From: Strongylocentrotus droebachiensis
Lineage: Eukaryota; Echinodermata; Echinoidea; Camarodonta; Strongylocentrotidae
Direction: 5' to 3'
DNA length: 64,000 nucleotides
NCBI GenBank assembly: GCA_035222895.1
Contig: JAVYIG010002547.1
Span: 176,893 to 240,892 of the forward strand
Below the pieces are notes generated by a model. The model searched no databases and had not been told where the DNA came from. It was given only the letters and a program-made list of their open reading frames with translations. How positions within the stretch are numbered: the stretch's first letter is position 1; every line of letters starts with the position of its first letter. The position numbers and the translations under genes were made by a program. This document shows, one piece after another, positions 12,310 to 23,578 of this stretch.

Positions 12310-12336
12310 CTCTCTCTCTCTCTCTCTCTCTCACCC
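12072..12336. repeat. Poly(C) run and CT microsatellites
   Basis: A run of 16 C (12072-12087) leads into (CT)n at 12089-12124 and, after a pyrimidine-rich interval, a second (CT)n at about 12258-12333. The Leu/Ser-rich ORFs across it are spurious. Confidence 0.95.
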
Positions 12337-12491
12337 TCTCTCTTCGTTGATCTTTCCGAAAACAACCCCACGCCAAGATGCAAATCTTAAACTCCCACTC
12401 TGCATTCAAACACTCGTGCAGGCGTGTGATACTCAAATAGAAACATTAGGGACTTTTAGATTTGCACGTCGACAGCTTTGACTGCAACATG

Positions 12492-12522
12492 TGACGTCAT
12501 TTTAAGGCACTGCGCATGCGTT
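12492..12522. promoter_or_regulatory. CRE plus NRF1-like motif pair
   Basis: A perfect TGACGTCA (12492-12499) lies 12 bp from CTGCGCATGCGT (12510-12521), close to the NRF1 consensus. The surrounding 80 bp are rich in CpG. This may be a promoter or enhancer, but no transcript is visible next to it. Confidence 0.35.
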
Positions 12523-12571
12523 ACGTCGTCTCAGTCGGCGATCGAGAATGCGTCAACCTTGATTTTTCTAA

Positions 12572-12690
12572 ATCTGCATATTCACCTGTTCTACACATTT
12601 TTACATAATAGCAGTGAAGGGATGTTCTTTTGTTGAGGGAAGAATTAGGAACTGTATATTTTGACCTCTTTCTTTGTCCGTGATGTTCAT
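12572..12690 (-). mobile_element. Truncated LINE 3' tail copy
   Basis: The - strand of this segment matches the 3' tail of the decayed LINE at 56530-56905, with the shared run CTGTTCTACACATTTTTACA and the later CCTCTTTCTTTGTCC. It carries no coding part, as expected of a 5'-truncated insertion. Confidence 0.65.
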
Positions 12691-13406
12691 AATGTTACTT
12701 CATGCATGCATGTATATCGTCGAGTGCAATCGAAAAGATTTCTAATTGTAGTCAACATGGGCAGTTAAGTACGTTGACACGCATGATCAGTCGACGTTCG
12801 TCGTGTTCTCGTCCACTCAATCTAAAAGTCCCTATTCGCACATTGTCAACACCGTGCCATCAAACGTTTCCCAAGCGATTCCGCGAACTATCTAATCGCA
12901 TAACACTGATAATACAAGTGTGCTCAGGAGAGGCACGTCTATAAGTATTCTGTCATAACCACAAGTCGAACGCTAAAGCGTGAGGACATGATCATGAGCT
13001 AAGCTTAAGGAGGCACAGTGCGATTGCCATTCCAATAATATGGAGTTTTTTTGTTTTTTTAAAAGAGAGGGATGGAGGAAAAGGATGAAGGTTGAAATGA
13101 AAAAAGACGCTACACCCGCACACACTCTTTCTAAACAATAATAATATAAATGTCATGCACCTCTTGTCTACTTTTGTAATTTGATAATTTAAAATTCTAT
13201 AATTTTACGAATGTTCAGTTATTTAATTACAACCTTTCTTTAAACTTTTTTGTTGGTATTTGAGCTTGTGTATTTCCCATAAGCCAAAATTGTGGATTCG
13301 AATCAGTAAATTTGATTTGATTTGATTCAATGTATTGCCGATGTCCCCTGTAATATCTCGACCCCCACTACACCACTGGACATGATGATAGGCGCAGATG
13401 ATAAGC

Positions 13407-13910
13407 TAAGTTTGGAATGGGAGCAATGCTTGTACATCCATGATGAATGGTCGCTTTGGGGGAAATGGTTGTCCGATATCTTATTGAGATAGCCCTCTTG
13501 GGTATTAGAGTTAATAGTTGGTGCACTTATCAAAACGAACAAGGTTATCATGCTACCGTTTACATGGTTTAATCTTAAGTTTGGAATGGGAGCAATGCTT
13601 GTATGATGAATGCTTGCTTTGGAGAAATGGTTGTTCGGTATCTTATTGAGATAGCCCTCTTGTATTGGGTAAGAGTTAGTTAGTTGGTGCACTTATCAAA
13701 ACGAACAAGGTCATCATACTACCGTTTACATGGTTTAATCTCAAGTTTGGAATGGGACCAAATGCTTGTACATCCATGATGAATGCTTGCTTTGGGGAAA
13801 TGGTTGATCGGTATCTTATTGAGATAGCCCTCTTGGGTTAGAGTTAATAGTTGGTGCACTTATCAAAACGAACAAGGTTATCATGCGACCGTTTACATGG
13901 TTTAATCTAT
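13407..13910. repeat. Tandem repeat, three 168-bp units
   Basis: Units begin at 13408, 13577 and 13743 with AAGTTTGGAATGGG and end with ACATGGTTTAATCT. Copies differ by a few substitutions and small deletions (169 and 166 bp). The 121-codon ORF on the - strand is a by-product of the repetition. Confidence 0.9.
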
Positions 13911-15930
13911 ATTTAAATTCGATAGCGACCTGGGAGCGTATCTGCTGATAAAGGTGATGATGTTGCTGTCATGAAGTCGATGATGATGGATGACGAAGAG
14001 GGGATGATTGTGCTTTGCTTCAAAAAGATCAGATGGTCACTTTGCGTTTAGAATCGCATATGTTCTACAACGTACATTTCGAAATAAGATTGGGGAATTG
14101 TATATAGGCCTAATGTGAGAAATGATACTCTGGGAATGTTTATCTTTACACCGCTATATAGAGCTACGGTACATCTATTTTTATATAGTGAAGACTAAAC
14201 AAGCCAAGGATCCAAACAAGACGTAGGAGAAGAGGAAGAAGAAGAAGAGGAAAAGGAAAAAGAAGTTTAACGACAACAACTACAACAACAACGACGCCAA
14301 TGGTGACGATGAGATCACCACCAACAACAAAACACAACCATAAGTTGAGTTAAAGAGAGAACTTTAAGAATAGATGATGAGTTTTCCAAGTAGCAACGCC
14401 GGCAGGTACGTAACATGATGATGATAATGCCTGACGGGAGTAAAAATTTAGATATCACAAACGTAAAAGAAACAAAGAGAAATGACAGTGCAAGTCGGTA
14501 AAGCCCTTTTACAAGTAATTACCTTCTGTGTCCAATCCTGCAGTTGCAGTGAATAGAAGAGTCTGTTGTGTCGGCAAATCCCCGTCCCCTTTGGGATTGG
14601 TTAATCCTCTCCTACCGTCTACTCATCCACCAGATCACTCCTTGCAGGTGGATTTAACCCAAATTACTGGTATACCTGTACCCTAGGACAGCCGATCTAG
14701 TTGATAAAGTGGCGTAGCTATTAGGAATCTAGCTATTAGGGGGCGTAGAGCTTATTAGGGGAAGGGATTAAGGGAGCCGGTCTTAAACACTGTACGTGGA
14801 GGTGCGAGGGAATTAGGCCATGGAGTGGGAGGAAGAGTGTGAGAAGGATGGTATAGTTTTCTTTCGACATCCCCCCCCCCCCCCTCCCCATTTATTCCTC
14901 TTTTTCTCTTTCACTCTGTTCTCACCATTCTATTGTGAAGGGGCACGTTGCCCCATCCCCCTTCAGCTACGCTACTGAGTTGATGTCTGAAAAGTTTGTA
15001 AAGAAGAAATTGGATATTATTCCTGTGTCCTGTGGGGTGGTTTAACTCCCACGCACAAAATAAAAGAGACAAAAGAAAATATGTTTTTGCTCGCGGAGGA
15101 AAGCATGGATTCAGACTGCGAAGTCATGAAAAGTATAAAGAAGGGAGGTGATGAGACAGAAGGAAAGACGGAGAGGGTGAAGCAGATATATAGCTGAATT
15201 TATAAAAAATAGAGGGAATGAAAATGTTTGGGTTTTTGTTTTGTTTGTTTCTTTGTTTCTATCTTCTTCGTTTTTTTTATTTGAATTACTATATAGATAT
15301 ATGCCATAGAATGTTTTACATTGCCCTTTTATTGCATTATGTAATACAGAGCTCTCTTGTACAACAATTTGTACGTACTGAGGAGACTGCTTTGTATAAA
15401 GAAAACTAAATAAATGAATTGACTGCTGAGCAAAATTCCACGTTGCATATTGTCGCCTTACCTGAAACGATTGGAGTACAAGGACATCTTATAAATTTAC
15501 ATTTCATGAATTAGATGGATTTCATGGTGCCTCTGCATTCATTCTTCGCTACAATCATTATTTAATTAGGTGTTGTTATTTTTACAATGGTTGACTGGTT
15601 CATTGGCTCTTCTGGTGACAATAATTGAACTTATTACATGAGTTCGATCGCGTCTGAATATCATATTTTGTAGTGAACGAAAAAAAAAATCTTATTTTGA
15701 GCGCTCATTAGTCATCTAGTGTGTTTCTTTTTTTGAGTGTATTTATTCGCTAGAATAGAACAAATGTGTTCGTCAATGAAGTTTGCAGATGCTAGTACAT
15801 GTACTTGGATGTAGAGCTGGAAACTTTTTGAAGTTCAAGGTAAGTGTCTTCAATTTTAATTGTCTTTGATTCTCTCGTGGGTAGGATATTGAGGATCTGA
15901 GACTCCCCTTGTTGGACAATGATAGATCCA
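13911..15930. other. Intergenic with low-complexity runs
   Basis: Contains GAAGAAG- and CAACAAC-type low complexity (about 14225-14335), a possible inverted-repeat element (14710-14977), a poly(C) run (about 14871-14884) and otherwise AT-rich DNA. No gene was recognised. Confidence 0.5.
14710..14977. mobile_element. Possible MITE with GTGGCGTAGCT ends
   Basis: GTGGCGTAGCT at the left is answered by AGCTACGCTAC at the right (about 14966-14976), about 265 bp apart. A poly(C) run lies inside. Only the terminal 11 bp pair well. Confidence 0.4.
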
Positions 15931-16108
15931 AGGTGATTTAATGACGCGACTGTACCTCCAGGCGGCGCGCTTTTGTTTTCAAGCAGGGGCAGGGGTTTTC
16001 CCCATTTATTGTCGCAGGCAGGTGATTTTATGACGCGACAATAAACCCCAGGCTGCACGCTTTGTTTTCAAGCAGGTGACGTGGGTTTTCCCCATTTATT
16101 GTCGCAGG
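15931..16108. repeat. Tandem duplication, 89-bp unit
   Basis: Two copies starting AGGTGATTT(A/T)ATGACGCGAC at 15931 and 16020 and ending TTTTCCCCATTTATTGTCGC. They differ by roughly a dozen bases. Confidence 0.85.
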
Positions 16109-16153
16109 TAAGAAAAGTCAAAGACCCGTATAATGGTGTTAAAATCTCCCTCC

Positions 16154-16462
16154 GTCGGTTGCCCGGTAAAAGGTCGCGTAGCGTGGGCGCTGATAAACAA
16201 GGGGAACCAAGAAAAATCGCTTTTTAAGTTTTAACACCTACTCCAGGTGCTAAAAACTACATTGTTTCTATGTTCCCTGTAGCCAAAACTATTCTTAGAG
16301 AAACATATGTACCTGATTTATTATGTTCTCATATTAATTTGCAAATATATCTTTCATTTGCTACACTAAGTTTTGCTGGGAACAAAAAAGCCCGAACGCG
16401 CAATTTGATTTCCCGGCAAGAATATAGTGTAGCGCTACGAGACGTTTTGCCGGGCAACCGAC
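16154..16462. mobile_element. Foldback element with 30-bp inverted ends
   Basis: GTCGGTTGCCCGG at 16154 is inverted as CCGGGCAACCGAC ending at 16462; the arms pair over about 30 bp with three or four mismatches, including a shared CGTAGCG. The interior is non-coding. Confidence 0.7.
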
Positions 16463-17476
16463 ACCTTATTCTCTCTCTCCATCTCTCTCGCTATCTCTCT
16501 CTCTTTTCCCCAACATACCCGAACATGTTGTATCTTTCCTGATCATAGGATAAATCATACATTTAGATTATTTTGCCGCATGTGCAACTTTGCATCAATC
16601 AGTGTGCACCGCTTCACAGATTGCTCTGTGCCCCCACAATGGCTTTGCTTTGCTTTGCAAAATTACCCATTTCTTGTCATGATTAGCTCTCTGACAACCA
16701 TTTAAATACTGGTATAGATTCATCTTGCACTTGAATCAGTTACTTATTATTAAATAGTCATGAAGCCTTTGTTATGTCTATCCCGTGAGAAAGTAATGTG
16801 GCACAGCGAGATTATTTGTGTGGAATACAATTATAAAGAGTTAAAAACTAATGATAAAAACATGGTATATGTATTACTATAGAGAGTGTAAATGTTCTGT
16901 ATTTACATGAGTAATGTTTGTGTGTTTCTCAGACCATTACACGTAAAATGAGGTTTGTGTAAACATTTTGTATGTCTAGGCTAATAATATGCCGATCCCG
17001 TTCTACAACTTCGACCAAAACTCAAAGCAGATTAATTTTTCTTTGTGTACCATAGAGGGAGACATTGTAGAGTATCAAAGGTGCAGGATAAAGGAGCTTG
17101 CCGTAAAGATGAAATCGGATGAAATTTCATCTTTCACTCAGGGTTTATGAATCCTTTTCTGACAAAGTGTGCTTTATTTAATAACATAAAAACCTGCATC
17201 TCAGTAACTGTGCTTTTAATTATCTCAATTGCAATTGCATTTATCATGTTTTTGCATGTCGTTTCATGTCATTGAAAGCGAAAATCAGCTTTAATTGTAT
17301 TGTTGCGTTTATGGTAATATGAATGAGTTCTTTGTATGTGGATTGTTTTAATTATAGGAAGCAATCGATTGTTCAAGATTTTTAAACTTCACCCAGTCCT
17401 CTTCATTTGTTTATTGTTCAGGTGATTGTTTTTTTGCTAGGGGCAAATACATGCATTGTTAGTGAATAGAGTGAAA
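16463..17476. other. Intergenic, nothing recognised
   Basis: A short CT run (about 16470-16505) and AT-rich DNA. No gene or notable repeat was seen. Confidence 0.5.
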
Positions 17477-17958
17477 AGAGTACCGAAGTGCTATACGTCA
17501 TACTCGCTCTTTGTCCCGGCCGGCCACTGGTTCCAAACAACTGAGCCTGCGCATTAGGCTCACTGCGAAATCATTCAAGCAACGGCCTGGAATGTTTGGG
17601 GCTGGTATGATCACTACACCATTCTTTAACACAATTTTTTTAGGAATAAGCAACCTTGACGACTTGGCCCGTATGACGTCACACTTCGGTACATAGAGTA
17701 CCCAAATTGCAAACGTCATTATTCGCTAGAAGTCCAGGTCACTGGTTCTAAACAATAAATCCTGCGCATGAGGTTCATCTCAAAATCATTCAAGCGACGG
17801 GCTGGAGCAGGGCGAATTCAATGTTTAGGGCTGGTATGATCACCACACCATTGTTTAGCACAAAGTTGATTCCGAGATGAACATCATGAGCAGGCTCTGT
17901 TGTTCGGAACCAGTAACCTGGATGACGATCGAATATGGCGTTATCACTTCGGTACTCT
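17477..17958. mobile_element. Two tandem copies of an inverted-repeat element
   Basis: The whole segment starts AGAGTACCGAAGTG and ends with its inverse. In the middle (17683-17700) the same end sequence recurs in both senses, so it reads as two adjacent units of about 216 and 266 bp. Both share internal text such as CACTGGTTC and ATCATTCAAGC at about 230-bp spacing. The junction holds a TGACGTCA at 17674-17681. Confidence 0.65.
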
Positions 17959-18720
17959 GACAAATACTAAACTTTATAACACAGGACCCCCTAATACTGC
18001 GACGGATTGGATAACAACGTCTACTTTTCATTTTGTCGACTCTCTCAGATGGTGGCATAGATAGTCATCATCAAATCTGCTGATAGCCGTTTCCCAAATC
18101 TGGAAATAGAAATGCATCCAAAGTATGCCGATTTTAACTATTTAACAATACAAGATGACATTATTTTTCATATTCGTTTGAATCCATTTCGGGTTCAGTT
18201 CTGTTTCAGTGTTACATTGTTGCGGTCTGTTTATTCATTTATCAATATTGATAGATATAAAAGGGAAATGTGTAATAACTTTATATTCCTTTTTAAAGAA
18301 TAGACAAAAATGATGTCGTTTACGGAATGAATATTTTGGTTTTGAACGGTTCTACAAACTAAATAAAAAAAGATTCGCTATTACTTGAGATTCAAGAAGT
18401 GAGTGTGTTTTATGTTGATTTCTTTGTTTTTGTTGTTGAAGATTCGAAAAGCTGTACCATACAGAAATATTTTTCGATATTCATGTCACCTTTCTATTTT
18501 ATGATGTCATTTCTTTCGTTCATATGAATTTCCTCTTATAGCGATTATGTGGGTAAAACAACCTTAATCCTCTATTCAGTTTGAAACTGAATGCATTATA
18601 CTTTGTCCATTTATTCATACCTTGTGTGATTGTATTAGTGTATTAGGCAATTTTTGTGGTGATGACATAACTTAATGTGAATTATCATTTTATCCTCTCG
18701 TCTTTTAAGCAGGCACGTAG
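17959..18720. other. Intergenic, nothing recognised
   Basis: AT-rich, with short unsupported ORFs only. Confidence 0.5.
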
Positions 18721-18915
18721 CCCCCGGGGGGGGGGGTAATTTCCATGATCGGTTGAACTTTTTTAGACCCCTCAATCAATTACATGTATGTGCCCCCCCC
18801 CCCCCCCCAAACATCAAACTCTGGCTACGGCCCTGCTCTTAACCTTGAAGGGTTGCCTTCTACAGCTTCTTTTTCATAGTTGCAGGGACAACCCCCCCCC
18901 CCCCCCCCCCCCAGC
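18721..18915. repeat. Cluster of poly(G)/poly(C) runs
   Basis: A G run at about 18726-18736 and C runs near 18792-18808 and 18893-18912 lie within 200 bp, near fragments such as GCACGTAGCC and GCTACGGCCCTG that look like ends of a dispersed repeat. Confidence 0.7.
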
Positions 18916-19134
18916 GCATCCATGGCTTGGTTTGAAGTCTCGTTACGGTAAACTATGCATGGAACCCCACTTTGTTTCCATTATTAAGCAGCAATTTCAG
19001 AGTGATAAGCGCAAGTAATATAAACATAAAGTTTGTTTAATAAAAATCGGTTGTCCATCTAGTTGCTCATTCCGTATAGAGAAAAGCTACTGCATCACAA
19101 TCTGTGGATTTTTTTCGTGGTTATAGCGCCCTCA

Positions 19135-19235
19135 TTAGTTTTCTAAATCAGCATCCGTCACTGTTTTTCTTTTCTTTTCCTCTTTCTTTTTCTTCTTTTC
19201 CTTCTTCTTTTTCTTCTTCTTATTTTGTTGATTTT
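19135..19235. repeat. CTT-rich polypyrimidine tract
   Basis: About 80 bp of almost pure T and C with TTCTTC phrasing. Confidence 0.85.
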
Positions 19236-19399
19236 TCTTCTTGAGTATGTTGAAGTCAACTCAATATATCTCTGTAACGCTTCTCAATAAAGTTCAAATC
19301 AAAGGACCCTCTATATGCTTACGCTTTTCAGGAAACATTTTTCGCTTCGACAAACTTTTTGGCAAATTTAGTACAATGCGAATCCACCATTTAAAAGTG

Positions 19400-19870
19400 T
19401 TCCAGAGACGCCTTGATGGTGCACAATAACTTCAACTTGATAGGGAAGCACTTACAGATTCACACCTCTCCCCCCCCCCCCTCCTATCCCTGTTTAAGTA
19501 TTCTATCTACGCCCTGTTCGTGTGGAAGACCTTCTACACAATATGACTCCCCTTATGGAGCGACCTTTCCCCCTAAACGTACTGTACGCTATGGCGGTGT
19601 GAAATACCCCCCCCCCCCCCTTCAAAATGTTTTAGATACGCTCTGGTCGAGTGCAATAGCTCATGTGACAGTGATGATGGACATCAACTCAATCCCCCCT
19701 CTCATGATATAAGCCCTGGTGCATGTTTTTGAGTAACCTCCCATTGATAAGGATGCGCTAAGAGAGAGAGTGCTCCCCCCCCCCCCTCTACACATTCTCA
19801 GAGTTCTAGCGACGCCCTGATGATGTGGGGGGATGACTTGATCCACTCGGTGTGGATGCACTTATGGAGC
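19400..19870. repeat. Degenerate tandem units carrying poly(C) runs
   Basis: A word close to ACGCCCTGATGGTG recurs with its ACG at about 19408, 19509, 19638 and 19812. Poly(C) runs follow each of the first three, near 19470, 19608 and 19775, with a second C-rich stretch at 19694. Units are about 100-175 bp. The shared TTATGGAGCGAC near 19553 and 19863 supports a common origin. Confidence 0.55.
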
Positions 19871-20159
19871 GACTCATTAACAAGATTACAAGACGACGCT
19901 TCAGCGAGCCCTACTGCCTTCCATTTCATTACGTCTTCCAATTCCGCCAGCCCCCGATACGCCGTATGCTAGCTTCGGATACTGTAGGGTTACAGATTAT
20001 AAAATACAAAAATAAGAAGGTCAGTATCATTTCAGGCGTAAAGTTAAGGAGAAGGTTGACTTCTGGCAAATATGAAAAACAATTATTTTATTCCCTCTCT
20101 GTCCTCTCTGTCCGTTTATAAAAGAGCTTGCATAGTATGAATTTGCTCCTGAAAAGGAT

Positions 20160-20455
20160 TGCTCATAGACAAGGAGGCGCGAGGCTAAATGGTAGAGAAG
20201 TAGTCTCGTAACTGGGGTCTTTACACGGGTTCGAAACTACGTCAAAACTATACACACTATAAAGAAATAGGGTGCCATTCTGCTACAATAGCAGCACCCT
20301 CTGCCAAAAACGCGTACATGTAGATGGAAGAAAATCTGCACCCCAATTGCACCCTCTTTTCTTAGTGTGTAGTGCCCTTTAGTAAAGAATTAATCCTCAC
20401 CACCAACCCTTGGTGAGGACTTAAAGCCGTAGGTCCCCTGGTTACTTACTTACAA
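20160..20455 (+). mobile_element. tRNA-derived SINE with nested MITE
   Basis: The head at about 20166-20240 has a tRNA-like box B GGGTTCGAA preceded by CTCGTAACT. The tail (about 20371-20445) reads AGTGCCCTTT, ATTAATCCTCA, then GACTTAA and GTAGGTCCCCTGGTT, matching the tail of the SINE at 27660-27830. A separate element (20251-20371) interrupts it between head and tail. Confidence 0.7.
20251..20371. mobile_element. 121-bp MITE nested in SINE
   Basis: Ends TACACACTATAAAGAAATAG and an inverted partner reading TACACACTAAGAAAAGAG, continuing into GGGTGC on both sides. The SINE copy at 27660 lacks it and so serves as an approximate empty site. Confidence 0.7.
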
Positions 20456-21375
20456 GCATATATATAATTTCTTAGCAGTCAGGTAAAACAAACACACACA
20501 AAATATCTGAAAAGCTGAGCCTAAACATTAGTGCGTATTCCCATTTACCGATGTCTATGTGTAAGTGCATTTGGTCGTCAGCAATATTGAGTAAATTCTA
20601 TTTTTCATTTGTGATCATTACTAAACTTCTCATACGTCCACCTTTACTTATTGCTTCCACGCAGCGTCTCTCGTGATGTGAGTCCATGACCAGTACTAAA
20701 ATGTATCTATAAAAGCATTCACATCATTGCATCTTAACCGAAGCTGAAAATTCGAATTTGATTAAATGATGAGAATCATGCAATTCATACTATGGTCATA
20801 ACCACCACGTTTTGATATCTACTTCAACCATCACTACGTTTTATACCATAACGGCACATCAAAAGAGACATAGAGAGGACACAATAATATTTACTGGTAA
20901 ATGCCGGGCTTAATATAACGGACCCCTTCATACGTATGTGTCAAAATAACCCTAACCTGATTTACTTGCAATTGTTAGTTTGTTTATCATACCATCCCAT
21001 CATTTTATAAGTGGGGATTATAGAGACATTCTTCCTTCTTCTTTCCTCTTATCATTAAACTTTTTTATTTTCCTCGATATTTCTCGGCACAAATCCACAA
21101 GCAACATTGTATGACATCATAAAGTTAGGTTTTTTTAAACGCTGACAACCGGAGCAGATCACAGAATAACAACTGAGTGTTATCAATCTATCTACATATT
21201 TCACGAGAATCTTTGATACAGCTCGCACATAATGTATATATCAGTCATCCTCGCATGATCGCATAATCACTACATCAAAGACACTTTCTGGAAAAGCGAA
21301 TGACATCCGCAAATGAACGCCTGTAAATTATTCAAAAATGCCTTTACCCCCAACTAGTATATCCTTGTATATAAA
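20456..21375. other. Intergenic, nothing recognised
   Basis: AT-rich, with no supported feature. Confidence 0.5.
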
Positions 21376-21562
21376 TCCATAGTAGTAATAGTAGTTAGTT
21401 TAAGTAGTAATAGAAGCAGTACAAGTAGCGGCAGCAATATTATATATCAGTAGCAGTAGCAACGGCAGCAGCTACAATTATATAGTAGTAGCAGTAGTAG
21501 TAGTAGAAGTAGTAGTAGTAGGAGTAGTAGTAGTAGTAAATGTAGTAGTAGTTGTTGTTGTA
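21376..21562. repeat. TAG trinucleotide repeat
   Basis: Degenerate (GTA)n/(GCA)n over about 185 bp, ending in GTTGTTGTT. Confidence 0.9.
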
Positions 21563-23165
21563 TATAAATTGACAATTTCAGACGTACTATGTCTGACATG
21601 GAATTCACAAAATGTCAATAAAGTACATTTAGTATCTATAGTGTAATGGGGCTATAACATATAGACTTGCTAAGCAAACCACAAGATTTGCTAGGCTAAA
21701 TTATGGAGATATGACAACTACTACTGCATAAAACTCTGGGATATTAAAAAAGCAATGATCTTTCTATATAGACCTGTAATTTATCTGCACTGTTCTCAAT
21801 TTCTCCATCATTCTGCAGAGCCTCATGATTGCCCGATGCCTCCATCAATTGGATTTGAGTTTGACCCTATTCTCGAGAAAGATAATGAGCCGCTTGATAT
21901 GATAACTCCAATATTTCATTATTAGAAAATGACCATCCAAAGAAGGCACAGGGGCGGCGTCCGATTTTTGTAAGGGATGGGGATCTCAAGAGTACGGCCT
22001 CCGATAAACAGACGTAAAGTAATCTTCCCGAAACAAATATGATGAAATAGATGACCCTTCAGGCGAAATGATGTTAATCTACCTGTATAACTCCTTCCTA
22101 GAAGTAATCAAAATTTAATAAAGATATTTGGCATTTTGTTAAGTCTGACTTTCAAATTTGTCTTTGGGTCTACTTCCCTCGACAATTGCACATCAATATA
22201 TTGATAAACTTTTAAGTTACTATCAATAAACCTATAAAAATAGCAAATTTATTCCCATTGCTCTCGCCGATTTGATATGGTTAGGGAAAGAATATTTAGG
22301 TTTTTTAGTAACCTTTGTTCCATCAGAATATACTTTGCAATCAAAACCAAAAAAAGGAAGATTTCTTCTTTTCGTTCAAACTTTCAGCGGGACAGATAGC
22401 ATTTTGACAGCGGAATAACATCTTAAAGAAATAATTTATTCAGTGTTACAGCAATGTCATGACCACATCCAAACATTCATCCTTATTACCCCCAATGAAG
22501 GAGCGACAGTGACCCCCAAAATACGATTGATAAAATCCTATAAATTATTTCCGCACAGCCCAGTGACTCGACTAGGTACACGTAAGTGGGTGTGCAGGGG
22601 TAGGAGGGGGCCGTGGAGATTGTGGGGGAGGAATCGGGAGTAGAATTGTGGGGGTATAAAGGGCGAAAGAAAAGAATTTGTAATCGGTTTGAAGGAAAAG
22701 AGGGGAGAGAAATGTAGGCGATTGGAAGGTGAGAAAGGGAGACTTCTCATGATCTGAGTGGATTTATATTTAGAAAGAGATATTGAGATAATTCAGTCCA
22801 TTATAAAAGGGGGATTTGGGGGAATTTTTAAGGGAGTATGGGATACAACAGTTATGTTTAGGAAAGGGAAAGGGAAACATGCTTGATGCTTCCGGGTGGA
22901 TTTCCGCTCTCCGACAGACATTCTTAAACATTTAGCATCAGGAGGCATTCTGTCTTTAGAAGGTTGCATGGCGGGAGCAAACAAACTATGTGCTATTTAA
23001 TAGAGGTAATAACATTTGATGTTATCTTCAGGGCTTACAAATCTACATCAGGATTAATTGTTGCAGCTGTCTGTAATTGTTAGTTCTGTCGATTCAGCTG
23101 GCTATAAATGACTTATTCAAAGATATACAGTAGGCTTGCGGGTGCACCATGTGAGAGAGAGGGAA
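21563..23165. other. Intergenic with G-rich segment
   Basis: No gene was recognised. About 22585-22750 is purine-rich on the + strand with several runs of three to five G. Confidence 0.5.
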
Positions 23166-23172
23166 GATTGAG

Positions 23173-23190
23173 GAGTCCTGAAAAGGACTC
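23173..23190 (-). terminator. Second histone-type 3' stem-loop
   Basis: The - strand reads GAGTCCTTTTCAGGACTC, a 7-bp stem with a TTTC loop, identical in its core 16 bases to the stem-loop at 23216-23231. It lies 26 bases downstream of that one on the - strand and has no purine-rich downstream element of its own. Confidence 0.6.
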
Positions 23191-23197
23191 TCGGTAA

Positions 23198-23206
23198 TCT
23201 TTCTTG
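23198..23206 (-). promoter_or_regulatory. Histone downstream element CAAGAAAGA
   Basis: The - strand reads CAAGAAAGA nine bases after the stem-loop at 23216-23231. This is the spacer element described for sea urchin histone genes, which pairs with the 5' end of U7 snRNA. Confidence 0.6.
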
Positions 23207-23215
23207 AGGGTGTGT

Positions 23216-23231
23216 AGTCCTGAAAAGGACT
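23216..23231 (-). terminator. Histone mRNA-type 3' stem-loop
   Basis: The - strand reads AGTCCTTTTCAGGACT: a 6-bp stem, TTTC loop and ACACACC after it. This fits the structure recognised by stem-loop binding protein in replication-dependent histone mRNAs, except that the first pair is A-T rather than G-C. With the CAAGAAAGA nine bases on, the arrangement is that of a complete histone 3'-end processing signal. No histone coding sequence is found upstream on the - strand (23232 to about 23800), so it is an orphan or the remnant of a lost gene. Confidence 0.6.
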
Positions 23232-23543
23232 GTTATTCAAAGATGCTTTTGCAAAATGACATTTTCCAAGAGTAAAACAAGCATTCATATTGATTCTTGT
23301 TAAGTGCATTCTACTACACAGGATATAAACGTTCAAGGTATGGATGTGGGTATCAAAGTGGAGAAGTGTCGAGGAAGCTAAAGGTTTGCACTGAATTTTT
23401 AGACAAATTAAATGATACAGAAACAACTGGAAAAAGGGCCTCTGTGTCCTTCATAATATGTTTGTTCAAATCTTCGCAACATCCAAATTCGAGTCCCTGA
23501 CACTTTGACCGAACATCTTGTCCCATCCACTCACACCTTCCCA

Positions 23544-23578
23544 CCCCCCCCCCCCCCCCAAAAAAAAAAAAAAAAAAA
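23544..23578. repeat. Poly(C)16-poly(A)19 compound tract
   Basis: Sixteen C followed directly by 19 A; same structure as 2463-2490. Confidence 0.9.

Noticed and set aside
12029-12481. 150-codon ORF
   Set aside because: Runs through CT microsatellites and a poly(C) run; no domain.
20143-20160. Third histone-type stem-loop on the - strand (ATCCTTTTCAGGA)
   Set aside because: Only about four stem pairs form and no CAAGAAAGA-like element follows.
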